From NCBI GenBank assembly GCA_946628005.1, contig CAMOWA010000013.1, positions 1 through 39,568 on the forward strand: 39,568 bases of DNA, in the 5' to 3' direction. Shown here piece after piece: positions 30,792 to 39,161 of this stretch. Position 1 is the stretch's first letter. Each line of letters opens with the position of its first letter. The stretch is from an uncultured Caryophanales bacterium (GTDB lineage: Bacteria > Bacillota_I > Bacilli_A > RF39 > UBA660). Both the position numbers and the translations under genes were made by a program. A model generated the notes under the pieces. It was not told where the DNA came from. It made no database searches and saw only the letters and a list, made by a program, of their open reading frames with translations.

Positions 30792-31169
30792 ATGACTATG
30801 GAAGAAAATGATTTAAATAGTATTCTTGTTTCCATTAAAAAATTATTAGGTCTTTCTAAAGATTATGATGCATTTGATGCTGATATAATAATGCATATAA
30901 ATACAGTTATTATGTCTTGTAATCAATTAGGTGTGGGTGTTTATGGGTATTCAATAAGTGGTAAGGATGATCAATGGTCTGATTTTATATCAGAAGATGA
31001 TAACCTTCAAGCTGTAAAAACATATATATACTTAAAAGTAAAAATGTTATTTGATCCACCAACAAATTCTTCCGTTATAGAATCTATTCAAAATTCTATC
31101 CATGAATTAGAATGGCGTTTAAATAATGAAGCAGAAACGCAAATAGAGGAGGTGACCGAAGATGAATAA
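30792..31169 (+). CDS. Head-tail connector (gp6-like)
   Basis: A 125-residue protein behind GGAGGGC. 'DLNSILVSIKKLLGLSKDYD', 'DIIMHINTVIMSCNQLGVG', 'DNLQAVKTYIYLKVKMLFDPP' and 'IHELEWRLN' match in plan the HK97 gp6-like connector family: an all-helical protein forming the ring beneath the portal. Overlaps the next gene by eight bases. Confidence 0.82.
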   Translation: MTMEENDLNSILVSIKKLLGLSKDYDAFDADIIMHINTVIMSCNQLGVGVYGYSISGKDDQWSDFISEDDNLQAVKTYIYLKVKMLFDPPTNSSVIESIQNSIHELEWRLNNEAETQIEEVTEDE

Positions 31170-32211
31170 AGATGTAGAAGAAATTTTAATACATTATGGT
31201 GTTGGTCACGATAAAGGAGGACGCTCTGGAAGATATCCATGGGGTTCTGGTAAAAATAGTAAGAAAAATAGAGGTTTTAGCATTTATCGTAACAAAGATG
31301 GTTCATTAAATGAACGAGGTGTTAAAAAAGCTGCTAAAATTGCTAAGAAATATTCTAGTGTTACTGGAAAGAATTTAGTTATAAATAAAATTAAAAAAGA
31401 AGAACCAACACAGAAAGAAATGTTAAAAGCTAAGCAAAAAACAATAGGTGAGATGACTCTACAAGAACTTAGAGCACAATCTGATTTGTTTAAAGCCAGA
31501 AGTGATCTTACTTTAAATAGAAATAATTATATAAAAAATACAGCAGAATATAATTCATTAACTAGAAAACCTAATATTATAGAAAAAATAAGTGATGTTA
31601 TTAAGTCACCAATAGGTAGTGGATTGAAAAATGTTGGTAAATTTGTTTATGATAATTATATAAAAGAAAAAACTGAATATGATATAGCAAAAGATGAATC
31701 AAATTTAACTAAATTATTAAAAGAGATATCTGAAAATAAATATAATAAAGAAAAGTTTGATTATCAATTACAAAATAAAATGTTTAATGATAAATATAAT
31801 AATGATGGAAACAACAGTAAAAACAAAGATGTTGATAAAATAGTTAATGATGCTATAAAAAGAAATAATGGCGATATTGAGAAAATGATTAATAGTGCTA
31901 TGAAAAATTATACATCATCTAACAAAAATAGTAAAATAAATAAAGTTACGAAAGCAGTTGGTAAAAAATTAGTACAAAAAACTATAAAGAAATTTACATC
32001 TTCTAATCCCTTAAACACTTCTTATAAGCCAATAGAAATTAGAAAATTAGAAGGACAAAAGACTATAACTAATTATTTAACAGAAGCTACTAAAAAATCT
32101 AGTTACATGAGTGATGTAAAGAGAAAAGAAGTTAGCGATATCATGGATACATTTATGAAAGATTATGGAAATGTGACACCTAGAAAAATAATAGGTGCAA
32201 GAACATTGTAG
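31162..32211 (+). CDS. Head-region coiled-coil protein with YGVGH...GRYPWGSG tag
   Basis: A 349-residue protein whose start overlaps the connector gene, ribosome binding site AGGAGGTG. 'ILIHYGVGHDKGGRSGRYPW' and 'GSGKN' at residues 8-31 form the tag shared with the RNA polymerase-like protein at 25739, followed by 'DGSLNERGVKKAAKIAKKYS'. The rest is long, basic, Asn/Lys-rich helix. The plan (tag, linker motif, coiled coil) resembles minor head or ejection proteins of other Firmicutes phages that carry the related HGVKGMKWG tag. Virion location is inferred from the position. Confidence 0.7.
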   Translation: MNKDVEEILIHYGVGHDKGGRSGRYPWGSGKNSKKNRGFSIYRNKDGSLNERGVKKAAKIAKKYSSVTGKNLVINKIKKEEPTQKEMLKAKQKTIGEMTLQELRAQSDLFKARSDLTLNRNNYIKNTAEYNSLTRKPNIIEKISDVIKSPIGSGLKNVGKFVYDNYIKEKTEYDIAKDESNLTKLLKEISENKYNKEKFDYQLQNKMFNDKYNNDGNNSKNKDVDKIVNDAIKRNNGDIEKMINSAMKNYTSSNKNSKINKVTKAVGKKLVQKTIKKFTSSNPLNTSYKPIEIRKLEGQKTITNYLTEATKKSSYMSDVKRKEVSDIMDTFMKDYGNVTPRKIIGARTL

Positions 32212-32230
32212 TAAAGGAGAACTGATTAAC

Positions 32231-33979
32231 ATGGCGTTATCTAATACAGCAACCCCTAAGTATTATAAAGCTTTTCGTGATGCTGTAATTAGGGGTGAAA
32301 TACCAGTATGTGAGACAATATCGTTAGAGATGAATCGTATCGATAGTTTGATTGAAAATCCTGGTATATATTATGACGACATGGCTGTAGAAGGATTTAT
32401 AGAATTTTGTGAATCTGAATTAACACTAACCGATGGTAGCGATTTAGTCATGCTTGATTCATTCAAGTTATGGGCTGAACAAGTATTCGGTTGGTATTAT
32501 TTTGTTGAACGAAGTGTATATGTTCCTTCAAAAAATAACCATGGTGGGCATTATGTAAATAAAAGAATAAAAAAGCGTCTTACTAATAAGCAATATTTAA
32601 TTGTTGCCAGAGGAGCTGCTAAATCTCAGTATGTATCTTATATGCAAAATTATTTTTTAAATGTAGATACCTCAACAACGCATCAAGTGCATACTAGTCC
32701 GACTATGAAACAATCTGAAGAAGCATTATCTCCTATGAGAACTGCTATCACTAGATCGAAAGGACCTTTATTTAAATTTTTAACAGAAGGTTCGATAAAC
32801 AATACTACAGGTCCAAAAGCAAATAGAGTGAAGCTAGCATCTACCAAAAAGGGTATTGAAAACTTTTTGACAGGTTCTATTTGTGAAATAAGACCAATGA
32901 CTATTGATAAACTTCAAGGATTGAATAGTAGGATTAATACAATAGATGAGTGGTTATCTGGTGTTGTTAGAGAAGATGTTATTGGAGCATTAGAACAAGG
33001 TGCATCTAAAAATGATGATTATTTAATAATAGCTATTAGTTCCGAAGGTACAGTTCGTAATGGACCTGGAGATACCATCAAAATGGAATTAATGGATATA
33101 TTAAAAGGTGAATATGTTAATCCACATGTATCAATATGGTGGTACAAATTGGATAATATAGATGAAGTTAGTCAACCTGATAAATGGATTAAAGCAAATC
33201 CTAACATTGGAAAAACTGTTAGTTATGAAACATATCAATTAGATGTAGAAAGAGCTGAAAAAGCGCCTGCAGCTAGAAATGATATATTAGCTAAACGTTT
33301 TGGTATACCTATGGAAGGTTATACATATTTCTTTACTTATGAAGAAACATTAAAACATGAACATAGGTCATATTGGCAATTACCATGTGCGTTAGGAGCC
33401 GATTTATCGCAAGGAGATGACTTCTGTGCTTTTACGTTTCTATTTCCTTTGTCTAGAAGTAGAGCATTTGGTATAAAAGCAAAAAATTATATAACTGAAC
33501 ATACTGTTATGAAATTACCTTTAGCTATGCGTACTAAATATGAGGAATTTATAAATGAAGGTAGTTTGATAGTTATGCCTGGTACCGTATTAAATATGAT
33601 GGATGTGTATGACAATCTTATGGAATATATAGATTCATGTGAATATGATGTCAGAGCATTTGGTTATGATCCTTATAATGCTAAAGAGTTCGTAGAAAGA
33701 TGGGAAAAAGAAAACGGCCCATTTGGCATTGAAAAAGTTATTCAAGGAGCTAAGACAGAATCTGTCCCATTAGGTGAGTTAAAGAAACTTGCTGAAGATA
33801 GAGTCTTATACTTTGATGAAGAAATAGTTACATATACTATGGGTAACTGTATTACATTAGAAGATACTAACGGTAACAGAAAATTATATAAAAAACGTTA
33901 TGATCAGAAAATAGATACGGTTGCTGCTATGATGGATGCATATATTGCATATAAAGTAAATATCGAAGCATTCGATTAG
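32231..33979 (+). CDS. Large terminase subunit
   Basis: 582 residues, starting at the ATG behind AAAGGAG (an in-frame ATG at 32195 lies inside the gene before). ATPase part: 'YLIVARGAAKSQYVSYMQNY' (Walker A variant, about residue 125), 'RINTIDEWLS' (Walker B, D-E), 'LIIAISSEGT' (coupling motif). Nuclease part: 'ALGADLSQGDDFCAFTF' , 'AFGYDPYNAKEFVERW' and 'KIDTVAAMMDAY' supply the RNase H-like acidic residues. Drives DNA packaging with the upstream small subunit. Complete, without a CGG shift. Confidence 0.95.
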   Translation: MALSNTATPKYYKAFRDAVIRGEIPVCETISLEMNRIDSLIENPGIYYDDMAVEGFIEFCESELTLTDGSDLVMLDSFKLWAEQVFGWYYFVERSVYVPSKNNHGGHYVNKRIKKRLTNKQYLIVARGAAKSQYVSYMQNYFLNVDTSTTHQVHTSPTMKQSEEALSPMRTAITRSKGPLFKFLTEGSINNTTGPKANRVKLASTKKGIENFLTGSICEIRPMTIDKLQGLNSRINTIDEWLSGVVREDVIGALEQGASKNDDYLIIAISSEGTVRNGPGDTIKMELMDILKGEYVNPHVSIWWYKLDNIDEVSQPDKWIKANPNIGKTVSYETYQLDVERAEKAPAARNDILAKRFGIPMEGYTYFFTYEETLKHEHRSYWQLPCALGADLSQGDDFCAFTFLFPLSRSRAFGIKAKNYITEHTVMKLPLAMRTKYEEFINEGSLIVMPGTVLNMMDVYDNLMEYIDSCEYDVRAFGYDPYNAKEFVERWEKENGPFGIEKVIQGAKTESVPLGELKKLAEDRVLYFDEEIVTYTMGNCITLEDTNGNRKLYKKRYDQKIDTVAAMMDAYIAYKVNIEAFD

Positions 33980-33994
33980 AAAGGAGTAAAGACT

Positions 33995-35254
33995 ATGGAA
34001 TTGAAAATTGGTTCCAGAATAAAAAATGCCTGGAATGCATTCCAAAATAAAACTCCTACTTCCAATAACGGATATGGTGGATATTATAGAAGACCTGACA
34101 GAATTAGAATTTCTGTTGCTAATGAAAGATCTATAATCACAGCAATCTATAATAGATTAGCGATAGATGTTGCTAGTATAACTATTAGACATTGTCGATT
34201 AGATGATAATGATAGATTTCATGAATATATAGATAGTGATTTAGACACATGTTTGAAATTAAGATCCAATAAAGATCAATCTGCTAGAGCATTCTTTCAA
34301 GATGTTGTTATGTCAATGTTTGATGAAGGATGTGTAGCTATAGTACCAGTTGATACTAGAGGTCTTCCTACAAATACCACATCTTATGATATATTATCAT
34401 TAAGAGTTGGTAAAATAATAGCATGGTATCCTGATGAAGTAACTGTTAGGGTTTACAATGATCAAACTGGTTTAGAAGAAGATATTACTCTTCCTAAATA
34501 TGTTGTTGGTTTAGTTGAAAACCCATTTTATACTATTATGAATGAACCTAACTCTGTATTACAACGTCTTATAAAGAAACTAAATATCTTAGATATGATA
34601 GACGAACAGTCTGGATCTGGAAAATTAGATTTAATTATACAATTACCTTATGTAATTAAAACTGAAAGAAGAAAAGAACAGGCCGAAGAAAGACGTAAAG
34701 ATATAGAGAACCAATTGAAAGGTTCAAAATATGGTGTAGCCTATACCGATGGTACTGAGAAAATTACTCAGCTTAATCGCCCGGTCGAAAACAATCTTCT
34801 AAAACAGATTGAGTCGCTAACGAGTATGCTTTATAGCCAGTTAGGAATTACGCAAGCTATTTTAGATGGAACTGCTGACGAACAGACGATGTTGAATTAT
34901 TATTCACGTACTATCGAGCCAATATTATCATCAATAGTCGATGAAATGAAATGGAAATTTCTGACAAAGACTGGAAGGAGTCAAAAACAAGATATCTTAT
35001 TCTTTAGAGATCCATTTAAATTAATTCCTTCAGAGAAACTTGCTGAAGTATCAGATAAGTTTACGAGAAATGAAATAATGACATCTAATGAATTTAGACA
35101 AATTGTTGGAAGAAAACCTTCTGATGATCCTAAAGCTGATATGTTACGTAACAGTAACTTAAAACAGCCAGATCAAGAATTTGGTAATAGGGCTAGTATA
35201 GATAATAATAAGGAAGGAGGAACTATAATTGAGCAACTCGAAAAAAGACTATGA
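33995..35254 (+). CDS. Portal protein (HK97 type)
   Basis: A 419-residue protein behind GAAAGGAG. 'NERSIITAIYNRLAIDVASI', 'DVVMSMFDEGCVAIVPVDT', 'LRVGKIIAWYPDEVTVRVYN', 'LYSQLGITQAILDGTADEQT' and 'EIMTSNEFRQIVGRKPSDD' follow the order of HK97-like portal proteins. It forms the twelve-part ring at the head vertex. Ends 26 bases inside the next gene. Confidence 0.93.
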   Translation: MELKIGSRIKNAWNAFQNKTPTSNNGYGGYYRRPDRIRISVANERSIITAIYNRLAIDVASITIRHCRLDDNDRFHEYIDSDLDTCLKLRSNKDQSARAFFQDVVMSMFDEGCVAIVPVDTRGLPTNTTSYDILSLRVGKIIAWYPDEVTVRVYNDQTGLEEDITLPKYVVGLVENPFYTIMNEPNSVLQRLIKKLNILDMIDEQSGSGKLDLIIQLPYVIKTERRKEQAEERRKDIENQLKGSKYGVAYTDGTEKITQLNRPVENNLLKQIESLTSMLYSQLGITQAILDGTADEQTMLNYYSRTIEPILSSIVDEMKWKFLTKTGRSQKQDILFFRDPFKLIPSEKLAEVSDKFTRNEIMTSNEFRQIVGRKPSDDPKADMLRNSNLKQPDQEFGNRASIDNNKEGGTIIEQLEKRL

Positions 35255-37148
35255 TTTTAGTGGTTGGGCTACCAAGAATAATATAAGATGTTCTGATGGT
35301 AGAACAATTTTAAAAGATGCTTTCAAAATTAATGATGGACAAAAAGTACCATTAGTTTGGAATCATCAACACAATGATCCAAGTGAAGTTTTAGGTCATG
35401 CTCTATTGGAAAATAGAGAAGAAGGTGTTTATGCATATGGTAAATTTAATAATACTGAAGCTGGTCAAGTAGCTAAAGAATTAGTTGCTAATGGCGATAT
35501 AGATAAATTATCTATATATGCAAATAAATTGCAAACACATCAAAATAATGTTATGCATGGTTGTATAAGAGAAGTTAGTATTGTTATAGCAGGTGCAAAT
35601 CCTGGTGCATTTATAGACACTGTCATGAAACATTCAGATAGTTCTGAAGAAGAAGCTATTATTTATACTGGCGAACAAATAGAATTTTTAGAACATTCTG
35701 ATAATGAAGAAAAGGAGGAAACTGACGCTATGGATAAAGAGAATGAAAATAAAGAAGTTAAAAATGAAGTTAAGAATGAAGATAAAAAAGAAAAATCAGT
35801 AGAAGACATATTTAATACACTTACTGAAGAGCAAAAAGAAGCTGTGTATGCTATCATAGGCACAATAGCAGATGATATCAAACATAGTGATGAAGATTCT
35901 GAAGATGAAAAATCTGAAGAAAATGATAAAGATGAATCAGAAGACACTGAATCTAATAAAGAAGAAACAGATGAATCTGAAGAGTCTGAAGAAGAGTCAG
36001 AAGAAAATACTGACAATAAAGATAATGAGGAGGAAGATCAGATGAAACATAATGCTTTCAATAGAAATGGTGAAAATAATAATGAAGAGTTACAACACTC
36101 AGAAATTTTAGCATCTGCTATAAAAGATGCTAAGAAATATGGTTCTTTAAGGGATAGTGTTATCCAACATGCTGCTATTAATAATATAACAGATATTGGA
36201 AAATTATTCCCTGAAGCTACTGCATTAAATAGAGAACCTATAATGATTGAAAAAGATCAAACTTGGGTTGGAAAAGTAATAGATGGTGCAAGACATACTC
36301 CATTCTCAAGAGTTAAAGCTACTTTTGGTAGAATGACAGAACCACAAGCAAGAGCTAAAGGTTATATAAAAGGAAATAAAAAGACAAATATTCAAATGGC
36401 TGCGTTAAATCGTATTACATCACCAACAACTGTATATATTAAAAATGAAATCGATAGAGATGATGTTATTGATATAACAGACTTTGATGTAGTAGCATGG
36501 CAAAAGAAAGAAATGAGAAAAGAACTTAACAAAGAATTAGCTTTAGCTGCTTTAATAGGTGATGGTAGAGATGTTTCAGATCAAGACAAAATTAATGAAG
36601 CAAATATTATACCAATCGCAAAGGATGTTGACACATTCACTATAAAATATACTGTAACAGAAGGAAGAGACTATAAGCAAACTGGAAATAGTTATTCTGA
36701 GAATGATTCTGTCACAAAAGGTATAATAAGAGCTGCTTTAAGAGCAAGAAAAGAATATAAAGGTTCTGGAAAGCCTACATTCTTCACAACAGAAGATATC
36801 TTAACAGATATGTTGTTAATTGAAGATCAAAATGGTAGAAGAATCTATAATAATGAAAAAGATCTTGCTATAGCATTAAGATGTGATGAAATAGTAACAG
36901 TTCCTGAGATGGAGCAAGAAGCTTATGCTGATTATATAGGTATAATTGTTAATATGGCAGATTATACATTTGGTGCTGATAAGGGTGGAAATGTAAATAT
37001 GTTCGATGATTTCGATATAGATTACAACCAAATGAAGTACTTAATGGAAACAAGATGCTCAGGAGCATTAACAGTTCCATATTCAGCAATTTTATTAAAG
37101 AAAGCTAGCTCAGGAAACAATACAGCTGATTCAGGAGCTGAAGGATAA
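35229..37148 (+). CDS. Prohead protease-scaffold-major capsid polyprotein
   Basis: A 639-residue ORF with a TTG start behind AAGGAGG. Residues 1-155: HK97-type prohead protease ('VPLVWNHQHNDPSEVLGHAL', 'IDKLSIYANKLQTHQNNVMH', 'IREVSIVIAGANPGAFID'; H and S of the catalytic set). Residues about 160-290: acidic, repetitive scaffold (Glu/Ser/Asp-rich). From about 300: HK97-fold capsid protein ('RNEIDRDDVIDITDF' type strand, 'GIIRAALRARKEYKGSGKPT', 'FGADKGGNVNMFDDFDIDYN'). Two in-frame ATGs with good ribosome binding sites (35730 and 36042) fall on the borders of the parts, so scaffold-capsid and capsid could also be made separately. Confidence 0.92.
   Translation: MSNSKKDYDFSGWATKNNIRCSDGRTILKDAFKINDGQKVPLVWNHQHNDPSEVLGHALLENREEGVYAYGKFNNTEAGQVAKELVANGDIDKLSIYANKLQTHQNNVMHGCIREVSIVIAGANPGAFIDTVMKHSDSSEEEAIIYTGEQIEFLEHSDNEEKEETDAMDKENENKEVKNEVKNEDKKEKSVEDIFNTLTEEQKEAVYAIIGTIADDIKHSDEDSEDEKSEENDKDESEDTESNKEETDESEESEEESEENTDNKDNEEEDQMKHNAFNRNGENNNEELQHSEILASAIKDAKKYGSLRDSVIQHAAINNITDIGKLFPEATALNREPIMIEKDQTWVGKVIDGARHTPFSRVKATFGRMTEPQARAKGYIKGNKKTNIQMAALNRITSPTTVYIKNEIDRDDVIDITDFDVVAWQKKEMRKELNKELALAALIGDGRDVSDQDKINEANIIPIAKDVDTFTIKYTVTEGRDYKQTGNSYSENDSVTKGIIRAALRARKEYKGSGKPTFFTTEDILTDMLLIEDQNGRRIYNNEKDLAIALRCDEIVTVPEMEQEAYADYIGIIVNMADYTFGADKGGNVNMFDDFDIDYNQMKYLMETRCSGALTVPYSAILLKKASSGNNTADSGAEG
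35712..35732 (+). promoter_or_regulatory. Internal start for scaffold-capsid
   Basis: AAGGAGG (35712-35718) and ATG 35730, in frame at residue 168, right behind the protease domain. Initiation here would make a scaffold-capsid protein without the protease. Confidence 0.5.
36028..36044 (+). promoter_or_regulatory. Internal start for capsid
   Basis: GAGGAGG and ATG 36042, in frame at residue 272, at the end of the acidic scaffold region. Initiation here would give capsid protein with a short N-terminal tail, in excess over protease. Confidence 0.5.
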
Positions 37149-37171
37149 TATAAAATAAGAAAGGCGAAACT

Positions 37172-37504
37172 ATGGCAAAGTTTTATGGACAAATAGGTTT
37201 TGCGCAAACCGTTGAAAGAGAACCCGGTTGTTGGGAAGAAACTGTTGTTGAACGTCCTTACTATGGTGACATAGAAAGAAATACTAGTCGTTATCAACAG
37301 GATAATAAAGTAAACGATGATATTAATATAAATAATCTTATTAGTATAGTCGCAGACCCATATGCTAACGAAAACTTTCAACATATGCGCTATGTAATAT
37401 TTAATGGAAGCAAATGGAAAATAACCAATGCTGAAATTAGATATCCGAGATTATTATTAACTTTGGGAGGTTTATATAATGGATACGAACATGACTCAGA
37501 CTAA
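37172..37504 (+). CDS. Head-closure-type protein (DUF7253-like)
   Basis: A 110-residue protein behind AGAAAGGCG. 'FYGQIGFAQTVEREPGCWEE', 'ERPYYGDIERNTSRYQ', 'ISIVADPYANENFQHMRYV' and 'WKITNAEIRYPRLLLTLGGL' follow the plan of small beta-rich proteins, from memory DUF7253, that sit behind the capsid gene and probably close the connector. Function by position. Confidence 0.75.
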   Translation: MAKFYGQIGFAQTVEREPGCWEETVVERPYYGDIERNTSRYQQDNKVNDDININNLISIVADPYANENFQHMRYVIFNGSKWKITNAEIRYPRLLLTLGGLYNGYEHDSD

Positions 37505-37811
37505 GAAGAAAAATAGATTGAGTTTACAATCTACTTTAGAAGGGTTGTTGGGTTCACGTCACGTCTATTACCAACCTCCCGAATCTTTAAAAATGGAATA
37601 TCCTTGTATAAGATATTCTAAAAGTAATAGAGCTGATAAATATGCTGATAATATTAAATATTTATCAGATGATGTATATGATTTAGTAATCATCTCTAAA
37701 ACGCCTGATCATCCAGTTATAGATAAAATATTAAATTTACCTTATACGGAATTATATAGGCATTTTACTACAGATGGACTAAATCATGATATTATAACAA
37801 TTTATTGGTAA
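37479..37811 (+). CDS. Tail-terminator / head-tail joining-type protein
   Basis: A 110-residue protein behind GGGAGG, overlapping the gene before by 26 bases. 'LEGLLGSRHVYYQPPESLKM', 'YPCIRYSKSNRADKYADNIK', 'YDLVIISKTPDHPVIDKIL' and 'TDGLNHDIITIYW' match in order the small alpha/beta tail-completion proteins of siphoviruses of Firmicutes. Function inferred from family and position. Confidence 0.75.
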   Translation: MDTNMTQTKKKNRLSLQSTLEGLLGSRHVYYQPPESLKMEYPCIRYSKSNRADKYADNIKYLSDDVYDLVIISKTPDHPVIDKILNLPYTELYRHFTTDGLNHDIITIYW

Positions 37812-37831
37812 AAAGAAGGAGGAACTTTATT

Positions 37832-38542
37832 ATGGGTTTTAATATTGTATGGGACAAGTCAGAAGACAAGAAATACGAGACTGGTGTCGATAGAGGAGTA
37901 TTATATCCTAAAAATTCTAATGGATATGGTGATGGAGTTGCATGGAATGGACTAACAAATGTTAATGAGAATCCATCAGGAGCAGAACCAACAGCTTTAT
38001 ATGCTGATAACCAAAAATATTTGGAGTTAATGTCAGATGAGCAATTTGGTGCTACTGTTGAAGCTTACACATATCCTGATGAGTTTGCTAAATGTAATGG
38101 TGAAATAGCATTACAAGAAGCAGCAGAAGGTGCACAAGGAATTACAGGTGTTAATGTTTCTCAACAGAAACGTACACCATTTGGTATGTCATATAGAACT
38201 AAAATAGGAAATGAGGATGATCCAGATTTAGGATACAAGATCCATTTAATCTATAATGCTAAAGCTAGACCATCTCAAAAATCTTATGGTACTATAAATG
38301 AGACACCAGAGGCTATAACATTCTCTTGGGAAATTAGTACTACACCAATCGACGTACCAAATATGAAGCCAACTGCTCATATTATAATCGATTCTACTAA
38401 AATAGCTAAAGCTAAATTAACAGCATTAGAGACTATGTTATATGGTACAGCAGCTACTACTGGAGAAAATCCAACAGAAGCAGTTGCTGGTAAATTACCA
38501 ACACCAGAAGATTTAATTAAATTATTTACATCTGAAGGGTAA
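37832..38542 (+). CDS. Major tail (tube) protein
   Basis: 236 residues, ATG behind GAAGGAGG. 'DRGVLYPKNSNGYGDGVAWN', 'DEQFGATVEAYTYPDEFAKC', 'RTPFGMSYRTKIGNEDDPD', 'GYKIHLIYNAKARPSQKSY' and 'ITFSWEISTTPIDVP' are hallmark blocks of the siphovirus major tail protein of Firmicutes phages. A terminator follows, as is usual for this highly expressed gene. Confidence 0.93.
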   Translation: MGFNIVWDKSEDKKYETGVDRGVLYPKNSNGYGDGVAWNGLTNVNENPSGAEPTALYADNQKYLELMSDEQFGATVEAYTYPDEFAKCNGEIALQEAAEGAQGITGVNVSQQKRTPFGMSYRTKIGNEDDPDLGYKIHLIYNAKARPSQKSYGTINETPEAITFSWEISTTPIDVPNMKPTAHIIIDSTKIAKAKLTALETMLYGTAATTGENPTEAVAGKLPTPEDLIKLFTSEG

Positions 38543-38598
38543 TAAAATAATTTAATTATATATTATACACTTATGTTTTAATGTAAAGTTTTCTATAA

Positions 38599-38632
38599 AA
38601 GTCGGGCATCTTTTTAGTGCTCGGCTTTTTAT
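38599..38632 (+). terminator. Strong terminator behind the tail tube gene
   Basis: AAGTCGGGC (38599-38607) pairs with GCTCGGCTT (38619-38627) over nine positions with two wobbles, followed by TTT and AT-rich sequence. No promoter-like element of the CGCG type follows, so partial read-through is needed for the tail genes. Confidence 0.75.
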
Positions 38633-38671
38633 TATTTATTATGATTATTTGAATTGAAAGGAGAAATAATT

Positions 38672-39139
38672 ATGTTAACTAAAAAGATTAAATATACTGA
38701 CTACAATGGAGTAGAAAGAGAAGAAAATTTTTTATTTAATTTATCTAAGGTTGAACTTATGGAAATGCAATATGGAACACAAGGAGGGCTAGCTGATACA
38801 ATTATGAAAATAATTCAAACTCAGGATATGCCTGCTATAATAGCTATGTTTAAGGATTTAATTCTTAAATCATATGGAGAAAAAAGTGCGGATGGTAAGA
38901 GATTTATTAAGAAAGCACCAGATGGTCATAGACTAGCTGATGATTTCTCAGAAACAGAAGCTTTTACAGAATTGTACATGGAATTAGCAGGTGATTCTTC
39001 TAAAGCAGCAGCGTTCATTAATGGAATAATACCATCAGATATAAAAATAGATGAAAAAGATATACCAGCGGATATCCGTGAATTACAAAACAAAGTTCTA
39101 GGTGAAGGAACTGAAACTGATTCAAATACATCTAATTAA
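38672..39139 (+). CDS. Tail assembly chaperone (gpG-like)
   Basis: 155 residues, ATG behind GAAAGGAG. 'MLTKKIKYTDYNGVEREENF', 'FNLSKVELMEMQYGTQGG', 'MPAIIAMFKDLILKSYGEKS' and 'FTELYMELAGDSSKAAAFI' match in plan the tail assembly chaperones that precede the tape-measure gene. In many phages a -1 shift joins it to the next gene; here the two genes are separated by 22 bases and the break lies in the second gene instead, at a CGG. Confidence 0.85.
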   Translation: MLTKKIKYTDYNGVEREENFLFNLSKVELMEMQYGTQGGLADTIMKIIQTQDMPAIIAMFKDLILKSYGEKSADGKRFIKKAPDGHRLADDFSETEAFTELYMELAGDSSKAAAFINGIIPSDIKIDEKDIPADIRELQNKVLGEGTETDSNTSN

Positions 39140-39161
39140 TAAATAAAGGAGAGATATAAGT

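Noticed and set aside
35663-36016. Ser-rich ORF on the - strand
   Set aside because: It is the mirror of the acidic GAA/GAT-rich scaffold region and has no ribosome binding site.
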